Positions 20,197 to 29,417 of a stretch of DNA of 64,000 nt are shown here, piece after piece. Origin of the DNA: Loktanella sp. 3ANDIMAR09 (GTDB lineage Bacteria > Pseudomonadota > Alphaproteobacteria > Rhodobacterales > Rhodobacteraceae); contig NZ_LJAK01000004.1 of NCBI RefSeq assembly GCF_001420005.1, forward strand, positions 269,711 through 333,710. The letters are read 5' to 3'. Position 1 is the stretch's first letter. Every line of letters starts with the position of its first letter. The translations under genes and the position numbers were made by a program. The notes under the pieces are model-generated. The model was given only the letters and a program-made list of their open reading frames with translations. It was not told where the DNA came from and ran no database searches.

Positions 20197-20526
20197 ATGA
20201 CCCAGATTTACCGTCACCACCGTTATCCGACAGATTTCCCGACCATCGCAGGTACGGCCCACGGCCGGTCCAGTGCGCAAATCACAGACATCAATCAGGC
20301 AGGCGCACGCCTGCGCGGTCTGATCAACGTCCAGCGTGGTGACCAGATCATGCTGGAGGTGCTGCATCAGCGGATCAGCGCCCAGATCAGGTGGGTCCGG
20401 GGCGACACCTGCGGCATACGGTTCACGCAGACCATGGCGACGACTATTGTCGATACCGTCAGGCAATCACCCTCGCGCATCACGGGATGGCGGCATGTGT
20501 CATCACATATGCACGAAATGCGCTAG
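20197..20526 (+). CDS. PilZ-domain protein (putative c-di-GMP receptor)
   Basis: A 109-residue protein built almost entirely of one PilZ-like beta barrel. It has an N-terminal R-H-H-R-Y (R6-R9) at the position of the RxxxR c-di-GMP motif and ITDINQAGARLRG at the place of the (D/N)xSxxG motif, with Asn for the first position and Ala-Gly for Ser-x-x-Gly, so ligand binding may be weak. GDQIMLEV and AQIRWVRGDTCGIRF complete the barrel. An AGAGGG site precedes the ATG. The stop overlaps that of the convergent yciB (CTAG). Confidence 0.75.
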   Translation: MTQIYRHHRYPTDFPTIAGTAHGRSSAQITDINQAGARLRGLINVQRGDQIMLEVLHQRISAQIRWVRGDTCGIRFTQTMATTIVDTVRQSPSRITGWRHVSSHMHEMR

Positions 20527-21143
20527 GCGTCGGTTTCCTCGGCATCCTTGTCTTGCTGGATCATGTAGGGTTCCAGCCCCATGATCTGCCAGACCATGAA
20601 CACCATCATCAGGGCCGGAAAACCAAAGGTTTCGACCTTGACCCAGACATCGGTCGACTGCGTGCGCCACAGGATTTCGTTGAACACCGCGAGAAAGACG
20701 AAAAACGCCGTGATCCGCCGGGTCAGCAGCATCCAGCCGGCGGTGCGCATCGGGATCAGTTCACCCATGACCCATTCCAGATAGGACCGCCCGCGCCACA
20801 GCCCGAACCCCAGGATCGCCGCGAGGAACGTATAGACGATCGTGGTCTTCATCTTGAAAAAGCGTTCGTCGTTGAAATAGCCCGTCAGCCCGCCGAAAAA
20901 GATCACCATGACAGCGGTGAACACCTGCATCCGGCTCAACTTGCCGGTCAGCGCCCACAGGATCGCCATTGCGACCAGCATGATCGGCACGAACAGCAGG
21001 GTCGCCACGATGAACCCCGAATAGGCGGTGCCGCCTATGTCAAATGTGCGTTCATCCAACCGCTGGTAGATGATGAAAAACGCCAGCGTCGGCCCCAGTT
21101 CCAGCACCTGCTTCAGCACCGGGTTGATCTTGCGTTCACTCAT
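20523..21143 (-). CDS. yciB: Inner membrane septation protein A (YciB/IspZ)
   Basis: A 206-residue protein with five or six membrane segments and the typical opening INPVLKQVLELGPTLAFFIIY, followed by GGLTGYFNDERFFKMKTTIVY and RTQSTDVWVKVETFG. YciB proteins affect envelope integrity and septation; the mechanism is not settled. ATG 21143 is chosen because AAGGAAGG lies eight bases upstream. It is 25 bases downstream of ftsY in the same direction and probably co-transcribed with it. Confidence 0.93.
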   Translation of the reverse strand: MSERKINPVLKQVLELGPTLAFFIIYQRLDERTFDIGGTAYSGFIVATLLFVPIMLVAMAILWALTGKLSRMQVFTAVMVIFFGGLTGYFNDERFFKMKTTIVYTFLAAILGFGLWRGRSYLEWVMGELIPMRTAGWMLLTRRITAFFVFLAVFNEILWRTQSTDVWVKVETFGFPALMMVFMVWQIMGLEPYMIQQDKDAEETDA

Positions 21144-21168
21144 TAACTTACCTTCCTTGCGGCCTGCA

Positions 21169-22266
21169 TCACGGTCGGTCCAACCCGACCAATGCTGCGG
21201 CAAAATCCTCGGGATCGAACGGTGCCAGGTCGTCGATCTGTTCGCCCACGCCGATGGCGTGGATCGGCAGGCCGAACTTGTCGGCCAGCGCCACCAGCAC
21301 GCCGCCCTTGGCTGTGCCGTCCAGTTTCGTCATCACGAGGCCCGACACATCTGCCAGTTCCTGAAACACCTTGACCTGTTGCAGCGCATTCTGACCGGTG
21401 GTCGCATCCAGCACCAGCAGGGTGTTATGCGGCGCATCGGGGTCTTTCTTACGGATCACGCGCACGATCTTGGACAGTTCTTCCATCAGGTCGGCCCGGT
21501 TCTGCAACCGCCCCGCCGTGTCGATCATCAACAGATCAGCGCCGTCCGCCTGCGCCTTGGTCATGGCGTCAAAGGCCAGAGACGCAGGGTCCGATCCCTC
21601 TGGTGCCGTCAGTACCGGCACGCCGGCCCGGTCGCCCCACACCTGAAGCTGTTCGACCGCCGCGGCACGGAACGTGTCGCCCGCAGCAATCACGACCGAT
21701 TTGCCCGCCGCCTTGAACTGGCTCGCCAACTTGCCGATCGTCGTGGTCTTGCCCGACCCGTTCACGCCCACCACCAGCACCACCTGCGGGCGATGCGCAT
21801 ACAGCGGCATCGGTCGCGCGACCGGGTCCATGATCCGCGTCACCTCATCAGCCAGCAGCTGTTTGATTTCAGACACGGACAATTTCCGGCCCAGACGTCC
21901 TTCGGCCATGTTGGCGGTGACGCGCAGCGCGGTATCAACCCCCATATCGGCGGCGATCAGCAGCTCTTCGAGTTGCTCGACCATGTCGTCATCCAGCGTG
22001 CGCCGCACCACCGGGGCCGCATCCCTGCCCTTGAACAGCCCGCCAAGAATGCCGGGCTGGCTGGCCGAGGCCGGGGGCTGGGGTGATGGGTCATCCATGA
22101 CCGGCGCGGGCGGCGTCTGCGGGTCCGGACGCACATGCGGTTCAGGCGCAGGCACCGGGGCATCTGCCTCGGCGGCACCCCCCTCTGACACGATGGCATC
22201 CAGCCCCTCGTCCAGTTTCGACGACGACCGGAACATCTTGTCCTTGAGTTTTTTGAAAAATGCCAT
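21169..22266 (-). CDS. ftsY: Signal recognition particle receptor
   Basis: FtsY docks SRP-ribosome complexes at the inner membrane and couples with Ffh through a shared GTPase cycle. The 365-residue protein has a short acidic, proline-rich A domain (residues about 25-75), the NG domain with P-loop VGVNGSGKTTTIGKLA, AAGDTFRAAAVEQL, DTAGRLQNR and TKLDGTAKGG. ATG 22266 (MAFFKKLKDKMF, an amphipathic membrane-targeting helix) has an upstream GGCGGA and is preferred to ATG 22290. Confidence 0.96.
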   Translation of the reverse strand: MAFFKKLKDKMFRSSSKLDEGLDAIVSEGGAAEADAPVPAPEPHVRPDPQTPPAPVMDDPSPQPPASASQPGILGGLFKGRDAAPVVRRTLDDDMVEQLEELLIAADMGVDTALRVTANMAEGRLGRKLSVSEIKQLLADEVTRIMDPVARPMPLYAHRPQVVLVVGVNGSGKTTTIGKLASQFKAAGKSVVIAAGDTFRAAAVEQLQVWGDRAGVPVLTAPEGSDPASLAFDAMTKAQADGADLLMIDTAGRLQNRADLMEELSKIVRVIRKKDPDAPHNTLLVLDATTGQNALQQVKVFQELADVSGLVMTKLDGTAKGGVLVALADKFGLPIHAIGVGEQIDDLAPFDPEDFAAALVGLDRP

Positions 22267-22368
22267 CGGGTCCGCCTTGATCAGTTGCACCCTAGCTAGT
22301 CCCTCGCGCTCTCAAAGAAAAGAGAGCGACGCTTGACCGGGACACCTGCACTGGCTCTAACCTGTGAC

Positions 22369-23250
22369 ATGTTGCGCATTGTCCTGTTTCTGATCGCCCT
22401 CGCAGGGCCCGGGGCCGCCCAGTCAGAACCGGGCACGCTGTGCAGCAGCGGCAAATGGGGGAACGTCCAATGCATCCGACCGGCGCATTTTGCCCATGAC
22501 ACCTGTCAGGCCATCGCGCATTTCGCTGATGTAAATGCGCTGCCACCGGGGTTCTTCGCGCGCCTGATCTGGCAAGAAAGTCGCTTTGACCCCAACGCGC
22601 TTTCGCCGGCCAACGCCCGTGGCATCGCACAGTTTATCGACAGCACGGCACAGCTACGCGGTCTGCGCGACAGCCTGAACCCGGCGCTGGCACTGGAACA
22701 TGCCGGACGCTATCTGGGCGAGATGACCCGGACCTACGGCAATGTCGGTCTGGCCGCCGTGGGATATAACGGTGGCGAACGCCGCGCCGAGGGGTGGATC
22801 ACGCAGGCCGCCGGATTGATGCCCGAAACCGTGGACTATGTGCAGATCATCACAGGCCATTCCGCTGAAACCTGGCGTGACGCAGCGCCAGCCGACCCTG
22901 ATTTCAGGCTACAGGGCGACATGCCGTTCCAGCAGGCCTGCGTGGCACTGGCCCGCGACCGCATCATGACACGCTACCCGCCACCGGAACCCCGATTTGC
23001 GCCATGTGGCGCGCAACTGGCTTTTGGCCGGACCAAGCAAGAGGCAACACGCGCCTACACCCGCCGCGCGGGCGATTGCGGGTTCGACAGGGGCGGCCGC
23101 GCCTTGGACCTCGTGTTTGTGCGCAATCGCGTCTCGGGGCGTCAAGGCTACTACATGGCACGGGTCGCCGCACAATCGTCAGCCGACGCAAACAGGGTGT
23201 GCCAGACCGCGCGGGCCAATGGTTGCAGCTGCGCCGTCTACCGCAACTAG
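22369..23250 (+). CDS. Periplasmic lytic transglycosylase (SLT domain)
   Basis: The 293-residue protein starts with a signal peptide (MLRIVLFLIALAGPGAAQ) and has an SLT domain at about residues 45-160: FARLIWQESRFDPNALSPANARGIAQF carries the catalytic glutamate (WQES), then AVGYNGGERR. It cleaves peptidoglycan with formation of anhydromuramic acid. The C-terminal part contains several cysteines (FQQACVALA, GDCGF, NRVCQTARANGCSCAVY) and resembles a SPOR-like fold of uncertain type. It is divergent from ftsY and convergent with the NuoF-like gene, sharing a CTAG stop overlap with the latter. Confidence 0.88.
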   Translation: MLRIVLFLIALAGPGAAQSEPGTLCSSGKWGNVQCIRPAHFAHDTCQAIAHFADVNALPPGFFARLIWQESRFDPNALSPANARGIAQFIDSTAQLRGLRDSLNPALALEHAGRYLGEMTRTYGNVGLAAVGYNGGERRAEGWITQAAGLMPETVDYVQIITGHSAETWRDAAPADPDFRLQGDMPFQQACVALARDRIMTRYPPPEPRFAPCGAQLAFGRTKQEATRAYTRRAGDCGFDRGGRALDLVFVRNRVSGRQGYYMARVAAQSSADANRVCQTARANGCSCAVYRN

Positions 23251-24932
23251 ACCTCGTCCGGAAAGAACTTGATCGTGGACCGGATCGCATTCGGGGCCGC
23301 CTGCCCCAGCCCGCAGATCGAGGCATCGACCATGACCTGGCTCAGGTCCTCCAGCAAATCCTGATCCCAGCGATCGGCCTGCATCAGTTTCACCGCCTTT
23401 TCGCATCCGACCCGGCAGGGCGTGCATTGCCCGCAGGATTCGTCGGCGAAGAATTCAAGCATGTTCAGCGCCGCCGCGCGCGCGCTGTCCTGATCGGACA
23501 GGACCACGACCGCAGCGGAGCCGATAAAGGTGCCGTAAGGTGCCAGAGTGTCGAAATCCAGCGGCACATCATCGATCCGTGCGGGCAGCAGTCCTGATGA
23601 CGGACCGCCCGGTTGATACGCCATGAACCTGTGACCCGCGCAAATGCCTCCTGCCGCCGCGATGACATCAGTGATCGTCGATCCCGCAGGCAGCAGGTAG
23701 ACACCCGGCTCCTTGACGCGGCCCGACACCGAATAGTTCCGCAACCCGCGGCGACCGTTCTTTTCCACCGCCGACAAGACCTGCGGCCCTTCGCGGCAGA
23801 TGCGCGCGACCCAGATCAGCGTTTCGACATTATGCACCAGGGTCGGGCGATCGAATATGCCACGCTGCGCCACATAAGGCGGCCTGTGACGCGGAATGCC
23901 GCGCTTGCCTTCGATGCTCTCGATCATGGCGGATTCCTCGCCACAGATGTAACTGCCCGCCCCGCGTCGCAGATCAACATAGCCCGGCGATATGATTCCC
24001 GCCTGTTCCAGACGCGCCAGTTCATCCCGCAAGATCGCGATGGCGGCGGGGTATTCGTCACGCATGTACAAATAGATGCGATCCGCCGCGACGGCCCAGG
24101 CTGCGATCAACATCCCTTCAAGGAAGAGATGCGGCGTGCGTTCCAGATACCAGCGGTCCTTGAACGTGCCTGGTTCGCCCTCGTCCCCGTTGACGGCCAT
24201 GTAGCGCGGTCCGGCCTCGGCCCGCACGAAACCCCATTTCTTGCCGGACGGAAAACCGGCACCGCCAAGGCCCCGCAAGCCAGATTCCGCGACCTGCGCC
24301 TGAACCGCCTCCCAATCGCCATCAGCCCGCAAGTCCCGCAACGTGTCATAGCCGCCTGCGGCCTGATATGCCTCCGGCCCCTCATATGCGGGTATTTCGG
24401 CGTGGGTATGACCTGCATCAATCGCCGCGCGCACCTTGGCCACGGTCGCGTTGTCGATCGCATGATGCCCCAGATGCAGCGCGGGTGCAGTGTCGCACCG
24501 CCCCATGCAGGGCGCACGCACCACGCGCACACGGTCCGCCGGCAGATCGTCGATCAGCGCCTGTTTCAGCGCCTGCGCCCCCGCCAGTTCGCACGACAGC
24601 GATTCGCAGATGCGGATCGTCAGCGCGGGCGGTGGTGTTTCACCCTCCTTCACCACATCAAAATGCGCGTAGAAGGTTGCGACTTCGTAAACTTCGGTCT
24701 GGGACAGTCGCATTTCCTCGGCCAACGCGCGCAGATGGGCGGCAGACAGACAGCCGTAGGCGTCCTGTATCAGGTGCAGATATTCGATCAACATGTCGCG
24801 CTGGCGGGGCCGGTCGCCCAGCAGATCGCGGATCTGATCCCAGGCCAGATCGTCCAGTTGGCGACCCTTGGGCGTGCGCCGCCCCTTGCCCTTGCCGGAT
24901 TTCCAGACACCCTTGTCCTGATCAAGTGCCAT
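23247..24932 (-). CDS. NuoE-NuoF-type flavoprotein fusion, formate dehydrogenase beta-like
   Basis: A 561-residue fusion. Residues about 40-175 form a thioredoxin-like 2Fe-2S domain (cysteines in CESLSCELAG and APCMGRCDTAP); the rest is a NuoF domain with the FMN/NADH-binding GLGGAGFPSGKKWGF and VNGDEGEPGTFKDR and a 4Fe-4S site ESCGQCTPCRVG...SICGLGQ. This is the diaphorase of NAD-dependent formate dehydrogenases (FdsG plus FdsB) or NAD-reducing hydrogenases. The molybdenum alpha subunit is not beside it. ATG 24932 is chosen for GGGGAGAAAC upstream. Stop overlaps that of the transglycosylase gene. Confidence 0.85.
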   Translation of the reverse strand: MALDQDKGVWKSGKGKGRRTPKGRQLDDLAWDQIRDLLGDRPRQRDMLIEYLHLIQDAYGCLSAAHLRALAEEMRLSQTEVYEVATFYAHFDVVKEGETPPPALTIRICESLSCELAGAQALKQALIDDLPADRVRVVRAPCMGRCDTAPALHLGHHAIDNATVAKVRAAIDAGHTHAEIPAYEGPEAYQAAGGYDTLRDLRADGDWEAVQAQVAESGLRGLGGAGFPSGKKWGFVRAEAGPRYMAVNGDEGEPGTFKDRWYLERTPHLFLEGMLIAAWAVAADRIYLYMRDEYPAAIAILRDELARLEQAGIISPGYVDLRRGAGSYICGEESAMIESIEGKRGIPRHRPPYVAQRGIFDRPTLVHNVETLIWVARICREGPQVLSAVEKNGRRGLRNYSVSGRVKEPGVYLLPAGSTITDVIAAAGGICAGHRFMAYQPGGPSSGLLPARIDDVPLDFDTLAPYGTFIGSAAVVVLSDQDSARAAALNMLEFFADESCGQCTPCRVGCEKAVKLMQADRWDQDLLEDLSQVMVDASICGLGQAAPNAIRSTIKFFPDEV

Positions 24933-25110
24933 GCCGTTTCTCCCCTGCACGTTCCACCGGGAACCTAACCCGCACCCGTCCCGTTTCACCATGCAAAAGC
25001 GACGGATCATCAACATCCCGCGCAGCGACGTCGTGTCATGCGGCAATCTGGGCCGCGACAGCGCCCCGCGCCCCGTGATACGCCTTGAGGCAGTAAACCC
25101 GGAAATAGCC

Positions 25111-26127
25111 ATGCCTGCACTTGCGCTCTTCTCATTTGCGACACTTGTTCCGCTGCCACTGTTGCTGGCGGGCGCGTTCTGGGGTGGGATCTGGGTTTGG
25201 CTGGCCCTGTTTTACATCAGCGGGTTCACATACCTGATGGACCAGCTGGTCCGCATCGTACCCGCATCAGCACAAGACCGCGAATTTCCGGCCGCCGACC
25301 CGCTCAGCATCGTGCTGGCCCTTGCGCATTTCGTCCTGTTGGGCCTGGCCGTCTGGTCCGTCGGCACCGGTCAGATCGGGCTATGGCAGTCCATCGGCCT
25401 GATCATCGCAACCGGACTCTATCTTGGGCAGGTCAGCAATTCCAATGCGCATGAATTGATCCACAAGGGGGCCCGTCCCCTGAACATGCTGGGCCGCTGG
25501 ATCTATATCTCGCAGCTCTACGGCCACCATACATCCGCCCATGTGCTGATCCACCACCGGCTGGTCGCGACCCCGGATGACCCCGCCACCGCACGTCTTG
25601 GCGAAGGCTATTGGTCCTATGTGCCGCGCGCCTGGATGGATGCCTTTCGCAAGGGGTATCGCGCGGAAAAGGCGCGACTGGACCGCGTGGGCCGCGGCCT
25701 GTGGCACAACCCCTATGTGACCTATGTCGCGGGCGGACTGGGGTTCTGTATCGCCGCAGCCCTGCTGGGCGGACCGCTGGGCCTGCTGACGTACCTCGTC
25801 ATCGTTGTGTATGCACAGGGGCAGCTGATGCTGTCGGACTACGTCCAGCACTACGGCCTGACCCGGCGCATCATCAACGGCAAGCCAGAGCCGGTCGGCC
25901 CACAGCACAGCTGGGACGCACCGCAGTGGTTTTCCAGCGCGCTGATGCTGAACGCACCACGCCACGCTGACCACCACGCCCATCCTGCCCGCCCGTTCCC
26001 GGAACTTCAGCTTCATGCGGATGCCCCCAGATTGCCCCGCAGCCTGCCCGCCATGGCAAGTCTTGCGCTGTTCCCCCCGCTGTGGCGCCGCGTGATGGAC
26101 CGCCGCGTCGCCCGGCTGACCGCATGA
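25111..26127 (+). CDS. AlkB-like membrane di-iron hydroxylase
   Basis: The 338-residue protein has several hydrophobic segments and the three histidine clusters of the alkane hydroxylase / xylene monooxygenase group: NAHELIHK (about 116-123), GHHTSAHVLIHH (about 137-148) and NAPRHADHHAHP (about 284-295). In AlkB these bind a di-iron centre that inserts oxygen at a terminal methyl group with electrons from rubredoxin; no rubredoxin gene is adjacent. It is shorter than typical AlkB (about 400), closer to the short actinobacterial/roseobacterial forms. Substrate could be alkanes or another hydrophobic methyl compound. The upstream frame is open to 24991, but ATG 25111 fits the first membrane segment best. 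Confidence 0.85.
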   Translation: MPALALFSFATLVPLPLLLAGAFWGGIWVWLALFYISGFTYLMDQLVRIVPASAQDREFPAADPLSIVLALAHFVLLGLAVWSVGTGQIGLWQSIGLIIATGLYLGQVSNSNAHELIHKGARPLNMLGRWIYISQLYGHHTSAHVLIHHRLVATPDDPATARLGEGYWSYVPRAWMDAFRKGYRAEKARLDRVGRGLWHNPYVTYVAGGLGFCIAAALLGGPLGLLTYLVIVVYAQGQLMLSDYVQHYGLTRRIINGKPEPVGPQHSWDAPQWFSSALMLNAPRHADHHAHPARPFPELQLHADAPRLPRSLPAMASLALFPPLWRRVMDRRVARLTA

Positions 26128-26504
26128 GAACCGCGGCAGCCCTCTTGTGCGTGCTGACAGCACCCGCGCTGGCCGATCCCATGACAGGCCCCGAATTCGA
26201 CGCATATGCCACCGGCCGAACCCTGTCCTTTGCAGCCCCCGACGGCACGGTATTCGGCATAGAGGAATATCTGCCGGACCAGCGCGTGCGCTGGTCAGCG
26301 TCCCCCAACACCTGCGTTGACGGCAGATGGTTCGCATCTGGCGGTGCCATCTGTTTCGTCTACGACGGTGACCCAATCCCGAAATGCTGGGATGTCACGC
26401 TGACTGAAACAGGCCTGCGCGCGGTCTCTGCGCAATTCGGCACCGTGCTGGTCGAGGCGCAGGAAACCACGCTGTCCTGTCCCGGCCCGGATCTGCTGTC
26501 CTAG
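26124..26504 (+). CDS. Small exported protein of unknown function
   Basis: A 126-residue protein with a clear signal peptide (MRTAAALLCVLTAPALAD) and four cysteines (NTCVDGRW, AICFVYD, KCWDV, LSCPGP), so probably a disulfide-stabilised periplasmic protein. Its start overlaps the stop of the AlkB-like gene (ATGA), implying coupled translation. The centre FAAPDGTVFGIEEYLPDQRVRWS is reminiscent of proteins that Rhodobacteraceae encode next to other genes, but I do not recognise a family. Stop overlaps that of xseA (CTAG). Confidence 0.8.
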   Translation: MRTAAALLCVLTAPALADPMTGPEFDAYATGRTLSFAAPDGTVFGIEEYLPDQRVRWSASPNTCVDGRWFASGGAICFVYDGDPIPKCWDVTLTETGLRAVSAQFGTVLVEAQETTLSCPGPDLLS

Positions 26505-27925
26505 ACAAGCCTGCCTTGCGGATCGTCACCGACCACCACGCGTCCATCCGCGAATTCGATCTCGACCTCACGGGCCCTGGCGGCCAATTGCGTGCTTGTC
26601 ACCACCGCACCGTCCCCGCGGACCACGGCATAGCCCCGGCGCAGGGTTTCCTTGTAACCCACCGACTCGCGCACGCGGTCCAGCGCATCCACACGGGCGC
26701 GTCGCCGTTCCAGATCGCGTCCGGCCCGGTCCGACAAACGCCCCAGGACATGCAACAGACGATCCTGCGCCCGTCCCATGTCCGGTGCGACCAGTCGCGC
26801 AGCCAGCGCATCAAGCCTGCGCCGCTGTTCCGCCACGCCGCGCGCCAACAAGGCAGGCCGCAGGGCCGCATCGGCCAGTTGCACCCGCTTCTTGTTCGCC
26901 GCCGCCCGCAGCGCACCAGGCAATCGCTCGCCCAGATAATCCAGGCGCTGTCGCGGCCCCTGCAACAGCGCTTCGGGTTGTGGCAATCCCCGCCCCAGAT
27001 CGCGCAGACGCTGATCGCGCTGCACCAATCCGGCGCTGACGGCCCGGCTGATCCGCGCGCCCATCTGGTCCAGACCGGCCTTCAGCTCCATACGCACCGG
27101 CACCGCGATTTCCGCTGCGGCCGTCGGCGTGGGCGCACGTCTGTCCGATACATAGTCGATCAGCGTGGTATCGGTCTCGTGCCCCACGGCGCTGATCAGC
27201 GGAATGGCACTGTCGGCCGTAGCGCGCGCGACGATTTCCTCGTTGAACCCCCACAGATCCTCGATCGACCCGCCACCGCGCGCCACGATGATCAGATCGG
27301 GCCGGGGCAAGGCACCGCCCGGCGTCAGCGCATTGAATCCCCGGATCGCCTGCGCGACCTCGGGGGCGCATTTCGCGCCTTGCACCGCGACGGGCCAGAC
27401 CAGCACCTTGCGCGGGAACCGATCCCGCAGGCGGTGCAGGATGTCGCGGATCACCGCACCACTGGGCGAGGTCACGACACCGATGATCTCTGGCAGAAAC
27501 GGCAGGGCCTGCTTGCGTGCCGGGTCAAACAACCCCTCGGCCTGCAGGGCCGCCTTGCGTTTTTCCAGCATCGCCATCAATGCGCCGGCCCCCGCAGGCG
27601 TCATGTCCTCGATGATGATCTGGTATTTCGACTGGCCGGGAAACGTCGTCAGCTTGCCCGTGGCGATGACCTCCATCCCCTCTTCCGGTTGCTGAACCAG
27701 CCCATCGGCCCGGCCTTTCCAGATGATCCCCGACAGCACCGACCGATCATCCTTGAGGTCCAGATAGACATGGCCCGACCGCGGCCGGGACACCCGCCCG
27801 ATCTCACCGCGCACGCGCACGTGGCCGAATTCGCCCTCGATGGTCTTTTTGACCGCGCCGGAAATATCGGACACCGTGAATTCGGGCGTATTGCCACCGG
27901 GGCCGTCGTCTTCGAACAGATCCAT
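26501..27925 (-). CDS. xseA: Exodeoxyribonuclease VII large subunit
   Basis: XseA is the catalytic chain of the single-strand nuclease exonuclease VII. The 474-residue protein has the N-terminal OB domain (FTVSDISGAVKKTIEGEFGHVRVRGEI), the catalytic core with GVVTSPSGAVIRDILHRL, IIVARGGGSIEDLWGFNEE and SAVGHETDTTLIDYVSD, then a long arginine-rich coiled coil (about 290-420) that carries XseB copies, and LRRGYAVVRGDG at the end. The small subunit xseB is not nearby. ATG 27925 is used; an ATG much further upstream overlaps purD's promoter region. Confidence 0.96.
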   Translation of the reverse strand: MDLFEDDGPGGNTPEFTVSDISGAVKKTIEGEFGHVRVRGEIGRVSRPRSGHVYLDLKDDRSVLSGIIWKGRADGLVQQPEEGMEVIATGKLTTFPGQSKYQIIIEDMTPAGAGALMAMLEKRKAALQAEGLFDPARKQALPFLPEIIGVVTSPSGAVIRDILHRLRDRFPRKVLVWPVAVQGAKCAPEVAQAIRGFNALTPGGALPRPDLIIVARGGGSIEDLWGFNEEIVARATADSAIPLISAVGHETDTTLIDYVSDRRAPTPTAAAEIAVPVRMELKAGLDQMGARISRAVSAGLVQRDQRLRDLGRGLPQPEALLQGPRQRLDYLGERLPGALRAAANKKRVQLADAALRPALLARGVAEQRRRLDALAARLVAPDMGRAQDRLLHVLGRLSDRAGRDLERRRARVDALDRVRESVGYKETLRRGYAVVRGDGAVVTSTQLAARAREVEIEFADGRVVVGDDPQGRLV

Positions 27926-27996
27926 CGTTGCTGCCTTGTGATCATGTGACCCACACCCTAAAACGCGCAGCATCAAAGGCCAAGCGGGGGCGCGCA

Positions 27997-29259
27997 ATGA
28001 ACATTCTGATCCTGGGCAGTGGTGGACGTGAACACAGCCTCGCATGGGCCATCAAACAAAATCCCAAATGCGACCGCCTGATCGTGGCCCCCGGCAACGC
28101 AGGCGTAGCGCAGCTTGCAGAATGCGCGGCGCTCGACATTCTCGATGGGTCCGCCGTGGCAACATTTGCAGCCGAACAGGCCATCGACTTCATCGTGATC
28201 GGGCCAGAGGCCCCGCTGGCAGCCGGTGTGGCGGACGATCTGCGCGCTGCCGGATTTTCAGTTTTCGGACCTTCCGCCGCCGCGGCCCAGCTGGAATCGT
28301 CCAAATCCTTTACAAAAGCGATCTGCGACGCCTGCAACGCACCCACCGCAGCCTATGCGCATTTCACCCACGCCGACGACGCCAAGGACTACGTCCGCAC
28401 CCGCCCGGCACCAATTGTCATCAAGGCCGACGGCCTCGCCGCAGGCAAGGGCGTTGTCGTCGCCGAGACAACCCAACAGGCACTTGCCGCCATCGACGAC
28501 ATGATGGGCGGCCAGTTCGGTGACGCCGGCGCCGAGGTGGTGGTCGAGGATTTCCTGACCGGCGAAGAGGCCTCGTTCTTTGTTCTCGTGGACGGGACGA
28601 CAGTGCTGCCGATCGGCACCGCACAGGACCACAAACGCGCCTTTGACGGTGACACCGGGCCCAATACCGGCGGCATGGGGGCCTATTCTCCTGCCCCCGT
28701 GATGACCGACGCCGTCACGCAAAAGGCACTCGACGAAATCGTGCGCCCGACCATGCGCGAAATGGCGCAGCGCGGCACGCCATTCAACGGGGTGCTCTTT
28801 GTCGGCCTGATGATCGACGCAGGCCAACCCAGCCTCGTCGAATTCAACGTCCGCTTCGGCGATCCGGAATGTCAGGGGCTGATGATGCGCCTGGGCGGCC
28901 AGGTCCTCGACCTGCTGCAGGCCTGCGCCGATGGCCGCCTGGACACACAGCAGGTCCATTGGGCCGACGATCACGCCCTCAGCGTCGTGATGGCCGCAAA
29001 CGGCTATCCCGGAGATTATGAAAAGGGCAGCGTGATCGCAGCCCTCGACACCCTGCCCGAGGACAGCTTTCACATGGCCTTTCATGCAGGGACGGCCGCA
29101 CGTGACGGACAGATCATTGCAACCGGTGGCCGCGTTCTGGCCCTGACGGCACGCGGCGATACGTTGCAACAGGCCCGCGACCGCGCCTACGCCATGGTCG
29201 ATGCAGTCAACTGGCCGCAAGGTTTCTGCCGCCGCGACATCGGCTGGCGCGCGCTCTGA
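27997..29259 (+). CDS. purD: Phosphoribosylamine-glycine ligase
   Basis: GARS makes glycinamide ribonucleotide, the second step of purine synthesis. The 420-residue protein opens with the dinucleotide-like MNILILGSGGREHSLAWA, has an ATP-grasp domain with KADGLAAGKGVVVAET, the GNTGGMGAY-equivalent PNTGGMGAYSPAPV and VEFNVRFGDPECQ. It is transcribed divergently from xseA. A stretch of G residues precedes the ATG. Confidence 0.97.
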   Translation: MNILILGSGGREHSLAWAIKQNPKCDRLIVAPGNAGVAQLAECAALDILDGSAVATFAAEQAIDFIVIGPEAPLAAGVADDLRAAGFSVFGPSAAAAQLESSKSFTKAICDACNAPTAAYAHFTHADDAKDYVRTRPAPIVIKADGLAAGKGVVVAETTQQALAAIDDMMGGQFGDAGAEVVVEDFLTGEEASFFVLVDGTTVLPIGTAQDHKRAFDGDTGPNTGGMGAYSPAPVMTDAVTQKALDEIVRPTMREMAQRGTPFNGVLFVGLMIDAGQPSLVEFNVRFGDPECQGLMMRLGGQVLDLLQACADGRLDTQQVHWADDHALSVVMAANGYPGDYEKGSVIAALDTLPEDSFHMAFHAGTAARDGQIIATGGRVLALTARGDTLQQARDRAYAMVDAVNWPQGFCRRDIGWRAL

Positions 29260-29295
29260 CCCACAGCCTTTGATCCGGGCTACCTGCCCGCAGGT

Positions 29296-29327
29296 ATCAT
29301 CTTGCCGGAAATACTCCCGCCGGAGGC
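29296..29327. repeat. Dispersed intergenic element, copy 1
   Basis: The core reads ATCATCTTGC CGGAA ATACTCCCGCCGGAGGC. The same core recurs at 35618-35649 and 43489-43521 with different bases only in the middle, and in a variant form at 53791-53829. A six-pair hairpin TACCTG/CAGGTA lies directly before it (29281-29296). Confidence 0.8.
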
Positions 29328-29385
29328 ACCAGCCCCCGCAACCGGCGCAACGCCCGATCACACGGGGAATGCCTGCGCAGGCACC

Positions 29386-29410
29386 GCGCGATTTTCGCAG
29401 AAAATCGCGC
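29386..29410. repeat. Perfect 11-bp inverted repeat downstream of purD
   Basis: GCGCGATTTTC, loop GCA, GAAAATCGCGC. It could terminate or stabilise the purD transcript but has no T run, so its role is open. Confidence 0.6.
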
Positions 29411-29417
29411 CTGACAT

